From NCBI GenBank assembly GCA_030453285.1, contig JAKDKP010000217.1, forward strand, positions 1 through 5,304: DNA of 5,304 nucleotides. The letters are read 5' to 3'. This stretch comes from Propionibacteriales bacterium. Lineage in GTDB: Bacteria; Actinomycetota; Actinomycetes; Propionibacteriales; Propionibacteriaceae. Under the pieces are notes generated by a model. That model saw only the letters and a program-made list of their open reading frames with translations. It did no database searches and was not told where the DNA came from. Positions 1 to 5,304 of the stretch are shown here, piece after piece; the stretch's first letter is position 1, and each line of letters begins with the position of its first letter. The translations under genes and the position numbers were made by a program.

Positions 1-152
1 AGATTCTTGGCATGGTCGGCGTTCCACTCCCCACCGAGGCTGGGGATCAGCTCGTACTCGGCCTCCATCCACAGGTGTTCGGAGTCGGCCAGCGTTCCGT
101 CGAAGTCCCAGAGCACGGCCTGGAGGGTCCCGGAGGTGATGTCAGTGGTCAT
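1..152 (-). CDS. HAD-superfamily hydrolase, N-terminal part (runs off left edge)
   Basis: Only the first 50 codons lie in the window. The protein opens MTTDITSGTLQAVLWDFDGT and continues LADSE. This is HAD motif I (DxDGTLxDSE), with the nucleophile Asp16 and the acid/base Asp18. In this family Asp16 is phosphorylated or attacks a phosphate ester, so a cytoplasmic phosphatase or phosphomutase of HAD subfamily I is likely. The following helix (EHLWMEAEYELIPSLGGEW) begins the cap-domain region. Substrate cannot be inferred from this piece. I chose the ATG at 152 because a weak purine-rich stretch (TGGGG) lies just upstream. An in-frame ATG at 164 would add MGPI and is an alternative. The gene is divergent from the PAC2 gene across 68 bp. 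The family call is firm; the exact start and the function are not. Confidence 0.88.
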   Translation of the reverse strand, partial: MTTDITSGTLQAVLWDFDGTLADSEHLWMEAEYELIPSLGGEWNADHAKN

Positions 153-207
153 GATGGGCCCCATTGTGGCAAAGAACCTGATCAGACACCGACTCGACAG
201 ACCGCAC

Positions 208-213
208 TAGAGT
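208..213 (+). promoter_or_regulatory. putative -10 element (TAGAGT) for a leaderless PAC2 transcript
   Basis: TAGAGT fits the actinobacterial TANNNT -10 pattern. It ends 7 bp before the ATG at 221, so transcription could start at or next to the A of the start codon. No good Shine-Dalgarno sequence precedes that ATG, which fits a leaderless mRNA. No clear -35 box is visible at the usual distance. This is inferred from spacing and motif only. Confidence 0.35.
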
Positions 214-220
214 GGCCGAC

Positions 221-1069
221 ATGACCGGCGACACCAACAGACCCCGCACCCTGCGGGACCTCGTCGACCCCATCGTGGTCGCGGCGTTCAGCGGTTGGAG
301 CGATGCCGGGGTCGCGGCCAGTCATGCGGTGGAGCACCTGCTGGCAGTCTGCAACGCAGACACCCTCTTCGAGTTGGATCCCGACGACTTCTACGACTTC
401 CAGGTGAATCGACCGATCATCAGCCGCGAGACTCCCACCGACAGCGTGCTGGACTGGCCCACCACGTCGGTGTCGGTTGGCCGCCTCGGCGGCCGGGACG
501 TCGTGCTGATCGAGGGCCCGGAGCCCAATTTCCGGTGGCGGGCCTTCATCAATCAGCTCATGTCGGCCCTGCGCAGCGTCGAACCGGCAATGGTGCTGGT
601 GCTGGGTGCCGTGCTCGCCGATACCCCGCACTCCCGACCCATACCGGTCGACGGTACGGCTGGCGATCTGTTGCTGGCCGAGAAGCTGGGCCTCGATGCC
701 TCGACGTACGAGGGTCCGACCGGGATCGTCGGGCTGTTCGCCAAGGCCTGCACCGACGCCGGTCATCCGACGGTGTCGCTGTGGGCCGCCGTACCGCACT
801 ATGTCTCGCAATCACCCTGCCCCAAGGCGACGCTCGCGCTGGTGCGCCGGTTGGAGGATCTGCTGGACGCCCCCATCGAGCAGGGCGATCTGCCGGAATT
901 GTCCCGGGCCTGGGAACGCGGTGTGGCCGAACTGGCCTCTGATGATGCCGAGATCGCCGAATACGTGGCCGGGCTCGAGCAGGAGCAGGACGAGAGCGAC
1001 CTGCCGCAGGCCAGCGGGGACGCCATTGCCGCCGAGTTCATGCGCTACCTGCGCCGCCGCGACGGCTGA
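221..1069 (+). CDS. PAC2 (proteasome assembly chaperone-like) family protein
   Basis: The product has 282 residues, near the usual length of actinobacterial PAC2 proteins. Family features are the N-terminal strand and loop DPIVVAAFSGWSDAGVAASH, the central VLVLGAVLADTPHSRP segment, and the later block YEGPTGIVGLF with AAVPHYVSQSPCPKATLAL. These match the PAC2 fold, which resembles nucleoside phosphorylases and is named after eukaryotic proteasome-assembly chaperones. The bacterial role is not settled, and nothing here shows a proteasome link. The C-terminal third is acidic and helical (residues about 215-262), ending in a basic YLRRRDG tail. No signal peptide or membrane segment is seen, so the protein is probably cytoplasmic. 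I preferred ATG 221 over GTG 212 because TAGAGT lies 7 bp before it. It is divergent from the HAD gene and convergent with rpe. Confidence 0.88.
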   Translation: MTGDTNRPRTLRDLVDPIVVAAFSGWSDAGVAASHAVEHLLAVCNADTLFELDPDDFYDFQVNRPIISRETPTDSVLDWPTTSVSVGRLGGRDVVLIEGPEPNFRWRAFINQLMSALRSVEPAMVLVLGAVLADTPHSRPIPVDGTAGDLLLAEKLGLDASTYEGPTGIVGLFAKACTDAGHPTVSLWAAVPHYVSQSPCPKATLALVRRLEDLLDAPIEQGDLPELSRAWERGVAELASDDAEIAEYVAGLEQEQDESDLPQASGDAIAAEFMRYLRRRDG

Positions 1070-1099
1070 ACTCCGGCCGGGCTGGGTTCGAGTGGCCGA

Positions 1100-1759
1100 T
1101 CAGTTCGCTGCTGTGGCGCTGTCGCGCAGGGCGATGATCATGGCGTCGGGGTCGTCGGCACCGAAGACGGCCGACCCGGCGACGAAGGTGTCCGCCCCGG
1201 CTTCGGCACAGCGTTCGATCGTCTCGGCGGAGACTCCCCCGTCCACCTCCAGGGCGATCGTGCCGCCGGTGCGCTTGATCAACTCCCGGGTACGGGTGAT
1301 CTTCGGCAAGCACAGGTCGAGGAACTTCTGCCCGCCGAACCCTGGTTCGACAGTCATGATCAACACCATGTCGAGTTCGCCCAGCAGGTCGGCGTACGGC
1401 TCGATCGGGGTGGCCGGACGCAACGCCATCGCCGCCCCGGCACCGGCGGCACGCAGGTCGCGGGCCAACTTGATCGGGGCGGTCGCGGCCTCGATGTGGA
1501 AGGTGACCGACTCCGCCCCCGCCTCGGCATAGGCCGGTGCCCAACGGTCGGGGTCGTCAATCATCAGGTGCACGTCCAGCAGCTTCGGTGTCACCCTCCG
1601 AACGGCCTCGACCACCGGCAGGCCCAATGTCAGGTTGGGTACGAAATGGTTGTCCATCACGTCGACGTGCAGGCCGTCGGCGGACGGAATCCGCTCGATC
1701 TCGGACTGCAGGTTGGCGAAGTCGGCCGACAGCAGGCTGGGGTTGATCTTCATCTCCAC
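1100..1759 (-). CDS. rpe: ribulose-phosphate 3-epimerase
   Basis: This enzyme interconverts D-ribulose 5-phosphate and D-xylulose 5-phosphate in the cytoplasm, in the pentose phosphate pathway. The 219 residues match the usual length of this single TIM-barrel enzyme. Numbered from the GTG start, visible motifs are [10 protein letters not shown] (5-14), [12 protein letters not shown] (31-42) with metal ligand His31 and catalytic Asp33, DVHLMI with metal ligand His64, the flexible loop [12 protein letters not shown] (135-146), EVDGGV with catalytic Asp173, and the phosphate-binding GSAVFG (195-200). All key residues are present, so it should be active. The start is ambiguous. GTG at 1759 lies 6 nt after a TAGGTT -10-like box and would suit a leaderless message. 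ATG at 1753 (MKINPS) gives 217 residues with a weak GGGA upstream. The broken hydrolase-like gene ends 9 bp upstream on the same strand, so read-through from it is possible. Confidence 0.96.
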   Translation of the reverse strand: MEMKINPSLLSADFANLQSEIERIPSADGLHVDVMDNHFVPNLTLGLPVVEAVRRVTPKLLDVHLMIDDPDRWAPAYAEAGAESVTFHIEAATAPIKLARDLRAAGAGAAMALRPATPIEPYADLLGELDMVLIMTVEPGFGGQKFLDLCLPKITRTRELIKRTGGTIALEVDGGVSAETIERCAEAGADTFVAGSAVFGADDPDAMIIALRDSATAAN

Positions 1760-1765
1760 GGTCCC

Positions 1766-1771
1766 AACCTA
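1766..1771 (-). promoter_or_regulatory. putative -10 element (TAGGTT) in front of rpe
   Basis: On the minus strand TAGGTT (TANNNT) ends 6 nt before the GTG at 1759. That is the spacing expected if transcription starts at or beside the start codon. Its first three bases are also the TAG stop of the upstream hydrolase-like gene. A promoter here would let rpe be expressed independently of the broken gene. No convincing -35 box is seen. The call rests on motif and spacing only. Confidence 0.3.
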
Positions 1772-2495
1772 GCGACTCCGGGTGGTCTCCGGTGGCACCT
1801 GCTGGGCCAACGCCTCGGCGACCTGTTCCGGTTCCAACAGCCAAACCGCCGATGGCCACGACTGCAGCACCAGCGACCCGGCCCGGGGAATCGCGCGCAT
1901 CACCTCGGCCAGCGGGGCGTGAGATTCCGGCAGCCAGATGAGCAGGTCGAGGCCGGGATCACACACCAGGCTGGCATCCAGCCGGCGATCTCCTTGCCGA
2001 CGCCGCCTTCGGGAATCGAGCGATCCAACGGCATTCTGGTGGGCAGGACGCGCTGCGCCACCGCCGAGCGAGCTCGGATGCTGGGGTCCGGGTGATCTGC
2101 AGACGTCATCACCCCAATGAGTTCGTGTCCCAGGTGTCGGATGCAATTTCTTGGGAATACGCTTCAAGGGCATCCGGATCTGGCGACGGTTGCAACTCCC
2201 CGTTGCGCCGGGCCGGTTCCAGGTGATCAGGCGCGACGCCAATCAGCCCCGGCTCCAGGAGGACACCGCGTTGAGCCCGGCCCTGTGCCACCAAACGCGC
2301 AGCCACGCCCGCGCCGTCGCCCACCACGAGCGCAACCGGTGCGTCGAGCTCCTTCGCACGCTCGTACGCCTCGGCAATGAGCGGATACGGCATCACCGTC
2401 TTCACCGGTCCTGATGGCAGGAGACTCGCGGAGAACAGCTCGAGCACCGGGTCCCAGGCTTCACGATCACCGTCAGGATCAATGATGACATTCAT
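1769..2495 (-). pseudogene. degraded alpha/beta-hydrolase-like protein with two frameshifts
   Basis: Protein-like sequence runs through all three minus-strand frames in turn. Frame A covers 2495-2109, from MNVIIDPDGDREAWDPVL through VALVVGDGAGVAARL to a stop at 2109-2111. Frame B reads GVMTSADHPDPSIRARS and on to GVGKEIAG, from about 2121 to 1975. Frame C covers about 1978-1769, from ASLVCDPGLDLLIWLPES to LEPEQVAEALAQQ. Each switch equals loss of one base, and restoring both gives 243 codons including the stop. ATG 2495 is the preferred start because GGGAG lies 6 nt upstream. The layout suggests an alpha/beta hydrolase: an N-terminal strand-loop, a GxGxG-like elbow near residues 67-71, and a C-terminal VAEAL helix. 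The usual nucleophile Ser, HG dipeptide and late His are not recognisable. It may be a true pseudogene or a gene hit by sequence errors. The family call is tentative, and some other conserved hypothetical protein is possible. Confidence 0.6.
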
Positions 2496-2501
2496 GGGCA
2501 T

Positions 2502-2506
2502 CTCCC
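2502..2506 (-). promoter_or_regulatory. ribosome-binding site deciding the hydrolase-like gene start
   Basis: GGGAG on the minus strand lies 6 nt upstream of the ATG at 2495 and directly abuts another in-frame ATG at 2501. The spacing favours 2495 as the start. The next in-frame candidate upstream is a GTG at 2525, which has no comparable site. The frame stays open upstream to about 2669 but has no well-placed start codon there. Confidence 0.5.
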
Positions 2507-2641
2507 GAATATCAACGCATGGCACTATCGCAATTTCAGTACTGTCAGATTGGCACTGTGCCCGATCAGGAGTCGGGATCAGTTTCTGTGCCTCTGCGGA
2601 GAGATCATCGGCACCCCATGGACGGCCCTCCCTGTGTGCAT

Positions 2642-2661
2642 CACCGACGGGCCAGTCGGTG
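2642..2661. repeat. 7-bp inverted repeat, possible operator
   Basis: CACCGAC and GTCGGTG are perfect inverted copies separated by the six bases GGGCCA. The site is 112 bp upstream of the exporter start and 147 bp upstream of the hydrolase-like start. It has the size and symmetry of a repressor-dimer operator. It lacks a following T run, so it does not look like a rho-independent terminator. No regulator gene is in the window to pair with it. Confidence 0.4.
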
Positions 2662-2760
2662 TAGCATCAACGCCCCACGTCGGACAGGTACCGCTTCATT
2701 AGGGAAATCGTTCGGCTTCGGGCACCGGAACTCGGTCGCTCTGGACGCGGCTCCGTACCA

Positions 2761-2766
2761 AGAGGA
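2761..2766 (+). promoter_or_regulatory. ribosome-binding site of the ABC exporter
   Basis: AGAGGA lies 6 nt upstream of the ATG at 2773. This is a good match to the Shine-Dalgarno consensus at normal spacing and fixes the exporter start. Unlike rpe and the PAC2 gene, this gene therefore has a conventional leadered start. Confidence 0.65.
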
Positions 2767-2772
2767 TCATCG

Positions 2773-4602
2773 ATGGCCCACCGCACCACCCACAATGACG
2801 CTTTCACGAGCGCCTGGCGATCGTGTCGCGGCTCGCTACAGATGGCGTGGCACGCCGCACCCCGAAGCTTGCTCCGGTTGTCGGTGCTGCGCCTTGTCCA
2901 GTCCCTCATACCGGCGGCCCAGGTGTGGTTGGTTGCAGCGGTCGTCGAATCCATGACGATGACCTCGTCCACCACCATCATCGTGATGGTCTGCGCGCTC
3001 GGCGTCGTGGTTGTCGGTGGTCAGTTGATCTTTGCACTGCAAAGTCAGGCGGCGGACCGTCTCAAGCAGGACATGACGCCTCGTGTGCAGACCCGTCTGG
3101 CACGCAGTGTCGCTCAACTGTCGCCCAGGTCGATGGCAAGCCAGGAGACCAGTGTCAAAGTGTCCGTGGCGCGGGCAGCGGTCGCTGAGGTACTGGCTCA
3201 GCCCGACCGCGCTCTGTCAGTTGTTGCCGCCGCGCTGACCGGACTCGCCTTGTTTGTCTCACTGTTCCGCTTCAACGTATGGGCCGGGCTGCTGGTGTTG
3301 GTATCGCTGGTGCCCCCCATCGTCACGTTCAACCGCATCGCAGCGATGAACATCGCCCGGTGGCGCGCCGTCGCCACCCGCGATCGACTCGCCGACTACT
3401 ACACCGAACAGCTCGTATACCAGCGGACCGCGACCGAGCTGAGCACCTTGGGCACCGGGGAGCAGCTGGTCACCCTCGCTGACGGCATCCGTCGCGACGT
3501 CCGCATGATTCAACTCGCGTACCTGAAGAAGGTCGAGCGCGCCGAGCTTCTCGGTAATGCCGTGTCTGCCGTCCTGCTCTGCGGGGCGCTCGCCGTGCTG
3601 TTCCTCAACGGATCGCTCGCGGGGGCCGTCGGTGGGCTGTTCGGCGTCGTCGGCGCGATCGGGGCTACCCGGCTTGCCGGCTACTCGGTTGGTCAGGTGC
3701 TCGGCAGTGGTGCCCAGGTGGGGGCGTACCTGGACTTCACGGCTCCGTCCGACACCCCTGATGACGTGATGCCAGTCCACAGCGGTACGGCATCAGTGCA
3801 CACCAGGGACCTCACGGTCCGCTACCCGAACACGACAAAGCCGGCCCTTGACGGTGTAAGCATCACCGCCCAGCCGGGCGAACTCGTCGCCCTCGTCGGT
3901 GCCAATGGTGCCGGCAAGACCACCTGCGTCAACGCGATCCTCGGGCTGGTGCAGACCGAGGGCGGCGAGGTCATCATCGGCGGCGAACGGGCAGACGCCA
4001 TGAGTGACCGCCGTCGCCTGGGCTACTTCGGCCTGCTGTCCCAGGAGTTTGGTCGCTACGAACTCACCGTCGGCGAGGCGATCCGATTGGGTGCCCCAGG
4101 CGATGGCGGCGAGCGCGTTGCCGACCTCTGGTCCGCCCTGACGGCTGCCCGTCTCGCCGACCTCGTACGGGCCATGCCCAATCAGCTCGACCAGCAACTC
4201 GGTCAACAGTGGGGTGGCATTGGGCTGTCCGGCGGCGAGTGGCAGCGTCTCGCCTTGGCGCGCATCTACTACCGCAATGCCCCGATCTGGATCCTGGACG
4301 AGCCGACCAGTGCTATCGATGCCGAGACCGAGGCGTCGATCTTCCGTGAACTCCGCGAACACAAGACCGGGCATGCGGTGATTGTCGTCTCGCATCGCGC
4401 CTCGACGCTGCAGAGTGCGGATCGCATCCACGTCTTCGATGCGGGTCATGTCGTCCAGCAGGGCACGTTCGACGAGCTGATCACTGTGGACGGCCGCTTT
4501 CGTGAACTCTTCGACGAGCAGTTGATCACCGCGAACCCCTTGGGTGCCAGGGAACCAGCCACTCCCGCCTCATCGGGTCACATCCCGGCCACCAACTCCT
4601 AG
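2773..4602 (+). CDS. ABC exporter, fused membrane and ATPase domains
   Basis: The 609-residue half-transporter should form a homodimer (or a heterodimer with an unseen partner) in the cytoplasmic membrane and use ATP to export a substrate. Residues 33-305 carry about six hydrophobic segments (roughly 36-58, 68-90, 147-165, 168-188, 261-280, 282-305). The ATPase domain spans about 340-590. It has A-loop Tyr351, Walker A GANGAGKTT (376-384), Q-loop Gln424, signature LSGGEWQR (485-492), Walker B IWILDE (505-510) with Glu510, D-loop SAID (513-516) and H-loop His541, so it should be catalytically competent. There is no N-terminal C39 peptidase domain. The length and plan recall stand-alone peptide or lipid exporters such as the NisT/SpaT and MsbA types, but the substrate is unknown. 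AGAGGA 6 nt upstream supports ATG 2773. The tail (590-609) is Ala/Pro/Ser-rich. It is transcribed against rsmB and shares its stop with it. No partner, precursor peptide or modification gene adjoins it. Confidence 0.93.
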   Translation: MAHRTTHNDAFTSAWRSCRGSLQMAWHAAPRSLLRLSVLRLVQSLIPAAQVWLVAAVVESMTMTSSTTIIVMVCALGVVVVGGQLIFALQSQAADRLKQDMTPRVQTRLARSVAQLSPRSMASQETSVKVSVARAAVAEVLAQPDRALSVVAAALTGLALFVSLFRFNVWAGLLVLVSLVPPIVTFNRIAAMNIARWRAVATRDRLADYYTEQLVYQRTATELSTLGTGEQLVTLADGIRRDVRMIQLAYLKKVERAELLGNAVSAVLLCGALAVLFLNGSLAGAVGGLFGVVGAIGATRLAGYSVGQVLGSGAQVGAYLDFTAPSDTPDDVMPVHSGTASVHTRDLTVRYPNTTKPALDGVSITAQPGELVALVGANGAGKTTCVNAILGLVQTEGGEVIIGGERADAMSDRRRLGYFGLLSQEFGRYELTVGEAIRLGAPGDGGERVADLWSALTAARLADLVRAMPNQLDQQLGQQWGGIGLSGGEWQRLALARIYYRNAPIWILDEPTSAIDAETEASIFRELREHKTGHAVIVVSHRASTLQSADRIHVFDAGHVVQQGTFDELITVDGRFRELFDEQLITANPLGAREPATPASSGHIPATNS

Positions 4603-5304
4603 ACCCGTCGCAACAGGGCCAGGAACATCGCATCGGTGCCATGTCGGTGTGGCCACAATTGGACGTACGAGCCGACGGCGGCATCGGTGACCTCGGGCAC
4701 CAGCGCGAGAGCGTCCAGCACCTCGACATCGGTGCGGTCGGCCAGCACCGACTCCACCACACCGACGGTCTCGTCGGCATGGGGTGAGCAGGTCACGTAC
4801 GCAATGACGCCACCATGCTTGGCCGCATCGATCGCGGAATGCAGCAGCGCCTTCTGCAACTCGACCAGATTGGTGACGTCCTCGGAGGTCCGCCGCCAGC
4901 GCGACTCGGGCCGGCGGCGCAGCGCGCCGAGCCCCGAGCACGGCACGTCGGCGATCACCCGGGCAAAGCTGCCCTCGGACCACGATGGACGGGTCCCGTC
5001 GGCACAGATGACCGTCGGCCTGGCTGTCACGTGGGCGCGCAGGGTGCGGGCCACCAGTTCGGCCCGATGGGGTGACACCTCCACCGCGATCAATCGCTCG
5101 CCCCGTTCGGCGGCCAGCCCGGTGAGCAGGCCCGCCTTGCCGCCGGGACCCGCGCACAGGTCCAGCCACCAGCCGTCGGGGGCATCGGCACGGGCCAGGG
5201 CCATCGCAACGAGTTGGGAACCGGCATCCTGGACGGCGGCGCGACCCTCCCGTACGGCCAGGAGGTCTGCGGGATTGCCCTTGTAGGTCGCCGCATACGG
5301 AGAC
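4599..5304 (-). CDS. rsmB: 16S rRNA (cytosine-C5)-methyltransferase RsmB, C-terminal part (runs off right edge)
   Basis: The visible 234 residues are the catalytic half of an RsmB/Sun/Fmu protein, which in E. coli methylates C967 of 16S rRNA using S-adenosylmethionine. The fragment starts SPYAATYKGNPADLLAVREG, followed by the typical VQDAGSQLVAMAL. Next come the SAM-binding motif I WLDLCAGPGGKAGLL and motif II AVEVSPHR. Motif IV is DVPCSGLGALRRRPE, with the Cys that assists product release. Motif VI is YVTCSPHADE, with the catalytic Cys that attacks the base. All expected residues are present. The RNA-binding NusB-like N-terminal domain, if it exists, lies beyond the window. An internal ATG at 5204 is not the true start, since conserved sequence continues upstream to the edge. 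The TAG stop (4599-4601) overlaps the stop of the convergent exporter. A related RsmF-type specificity cannot be wholly excluded, but sequence and gene context favour RsmB. Confidence 0.93.
   Translation of the reverse strand, partial: SPYAATYKGNPADLLAVREGRAAVQDAGSQLVAMALARADAPDGWWLDLCAGPGGKAGLLTGLAAERGERLIAVEVSPHRAELVARTLRAHVTARPTVICADGTRPSWSEGSFARVIADVPCSGLGALRRRPESRWRRTSEDVTNLVELQKALLHSAIDAAKHGGVIAYVTCSPHADETVGVVESVLADRTDVEVLDALALVPEVTDAAVGSYVQLWPHRHGTDAMFLALLRRV

Larger units (their letters stand above)
2496..2772. other. intergenic region between divergent genes, no gene recognised
   Basis: This 277-bp gap separates the hydrolase-like gene (minus) from the ABC exporter (plus) and should hold both promoters. 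The part at 2521-2580 has 32 G+C in 60 bases, clearly lower than neighbouring coding DNA. Visible structure includes the palindrome CAGTACTG (2537-2544), a small CCCGA/TCGGG hairpin (2561-2577) and a 7-bp inverted repeat at 2642-2661. No convincing -35/-10 pair can be assigned for either gene. I looked on both strands for a short peptide gene that the exporter might serve and found none with a plausible start and ribosome-binding site. The minus-strand frame of the hydrolase-like gene stays open up to about 2669, which may be a coding remnant. Confidence 0.6.

Noticed and set aside
1070..1099. A rho-independent terminator between convergent PAC2 and rpe
   Set aside because: CCGGCCGG (1073-1080) is palindromic, but there is no adequate stem-loop followed by a T run on either strand.
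606..1532. A 308-codon plus-strand open frame across the PAC2 end and opposite rpe
   Set aside because: It is rich in Arg, Pro and Ser, shows no family motifs and lies antisense to the clearly coding rpe; it is a GC-rich shadow.
1496..2095. A 199-codon plus-strand open frame opposite rpe and the hydrolase-like gene
   Set aside because: It is low-complexity Gln/Arg/Gly-rich sequence opposite recognised minus-strand coding and has no motif.
2561..2577. CCCGA...TCGGG hairpin as a terminator or riboswitch element
   Set aside because: A 5-bp stem with a 7-base loop and no T tract is too weak, and it is expected by chance in this DNA.
2590..2665. Very short minus-strand frames (for example a 20-codon frame beginning MHTGRAVHGV) as small peptide genes
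   Set aside because: There is no supporting ribosome-binding site and the composition is not peptide-like; such frames are expected by chance.
2519..2956. A 145-codon plus-strand frame in front of the exporter, considered as a possible precursor peptide
   Set aside because: It has no ribosome-binding site, runs about 180 bp into the exporter in another frame, and has no leader/core pattern.
3793..4449. A 218-codon minus-strand open frame opposite the exporter ATPase domain
   Set aside because: It is antisense to a motif-complete ATPase domain and has no recognisable family features.
1769..4602. A mobile element carrying the exporter
   Set aside because: No transposase or integrase gene, terminal inverted repeats, target duplications or tRNA attachment site could be seen at the edges.
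4636..5286. A 216-codon plus-strand frame opposite rsmB
   Set aside because: It is a Ser/Arg/Ala-rich shadow of a well-supported methyltransferase.

Overview
The window is high-GC DNA with actinobacterial gene content. The lines I counted by hand run from about 72% G+C inside a gene (961-1020) down to about 53% in the largest gap (2521-2580). Three things point to an actinobacterium: the ~282-residue PAC2 protein is of the type common in that phylum, rpe and rsmB lie on the same strand in the order familiar from actinobacteria, and two starts look leaderless. A Propionibacteriaceae-like host is possible, but I cannot establish it from this window.

Layout: (1) 1-152, minus strand: the N-terminal 50 residues of a HAD-superfamily hydrolase that runs off the left edge. 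(2) 221-1069, plus strand: a PAC2-family protein, divergent from the HAD gene. (3) 1100-1759, minus strand: ribulose-phosphate 3-epimerase (rpe), convergent with PAC2 across 30 bp. (4) 1769-2495, minus strand: a broken gene whose coding frame shifts twice. Its reconstructed ~242-residue product resembles an alpha/beta-hydrolase fold without recognisable catalytic residues, and it ends 9 bp before the rpe GTG start. (5) 2496-2772: a 277-bp, lower-GC gap between divergent genes, holding a 7-bp inverted repeat and the ribosome-binding sites of both flanking genes. (6) 2773-4602, plus strand: a complete 609-residue ABC exporter with fused membrane and ATPase domains. (7) 4599-5304, minus strand: the C-terminal 234 residues of RsmB, a 16S rRNA m5C methyltransferase, running off the right edge. 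The exporter and rsmB share one CTAG as their stop codons.

How the parts relate: rsmB and rpe are housekeeping genes (ribosome modification; pentose phosphate pathway). Here they are separated by about 2.8 kb carrying the decayed gene and an oppositely oriented exporter. This middle stretch is the only part that looks accessory. I find no precursor peptide, modification enzyme or immunity gene next to the exporter, no mobile-element genes, no RNA genes and no CRISPR. I do not see a convincing new biological system. The points most worth a second look are the interrupted rsmB-rpe neighbourhood, the doubly frameshifted hydrolase-like gene, and the inverted repeat in front of the exporter.
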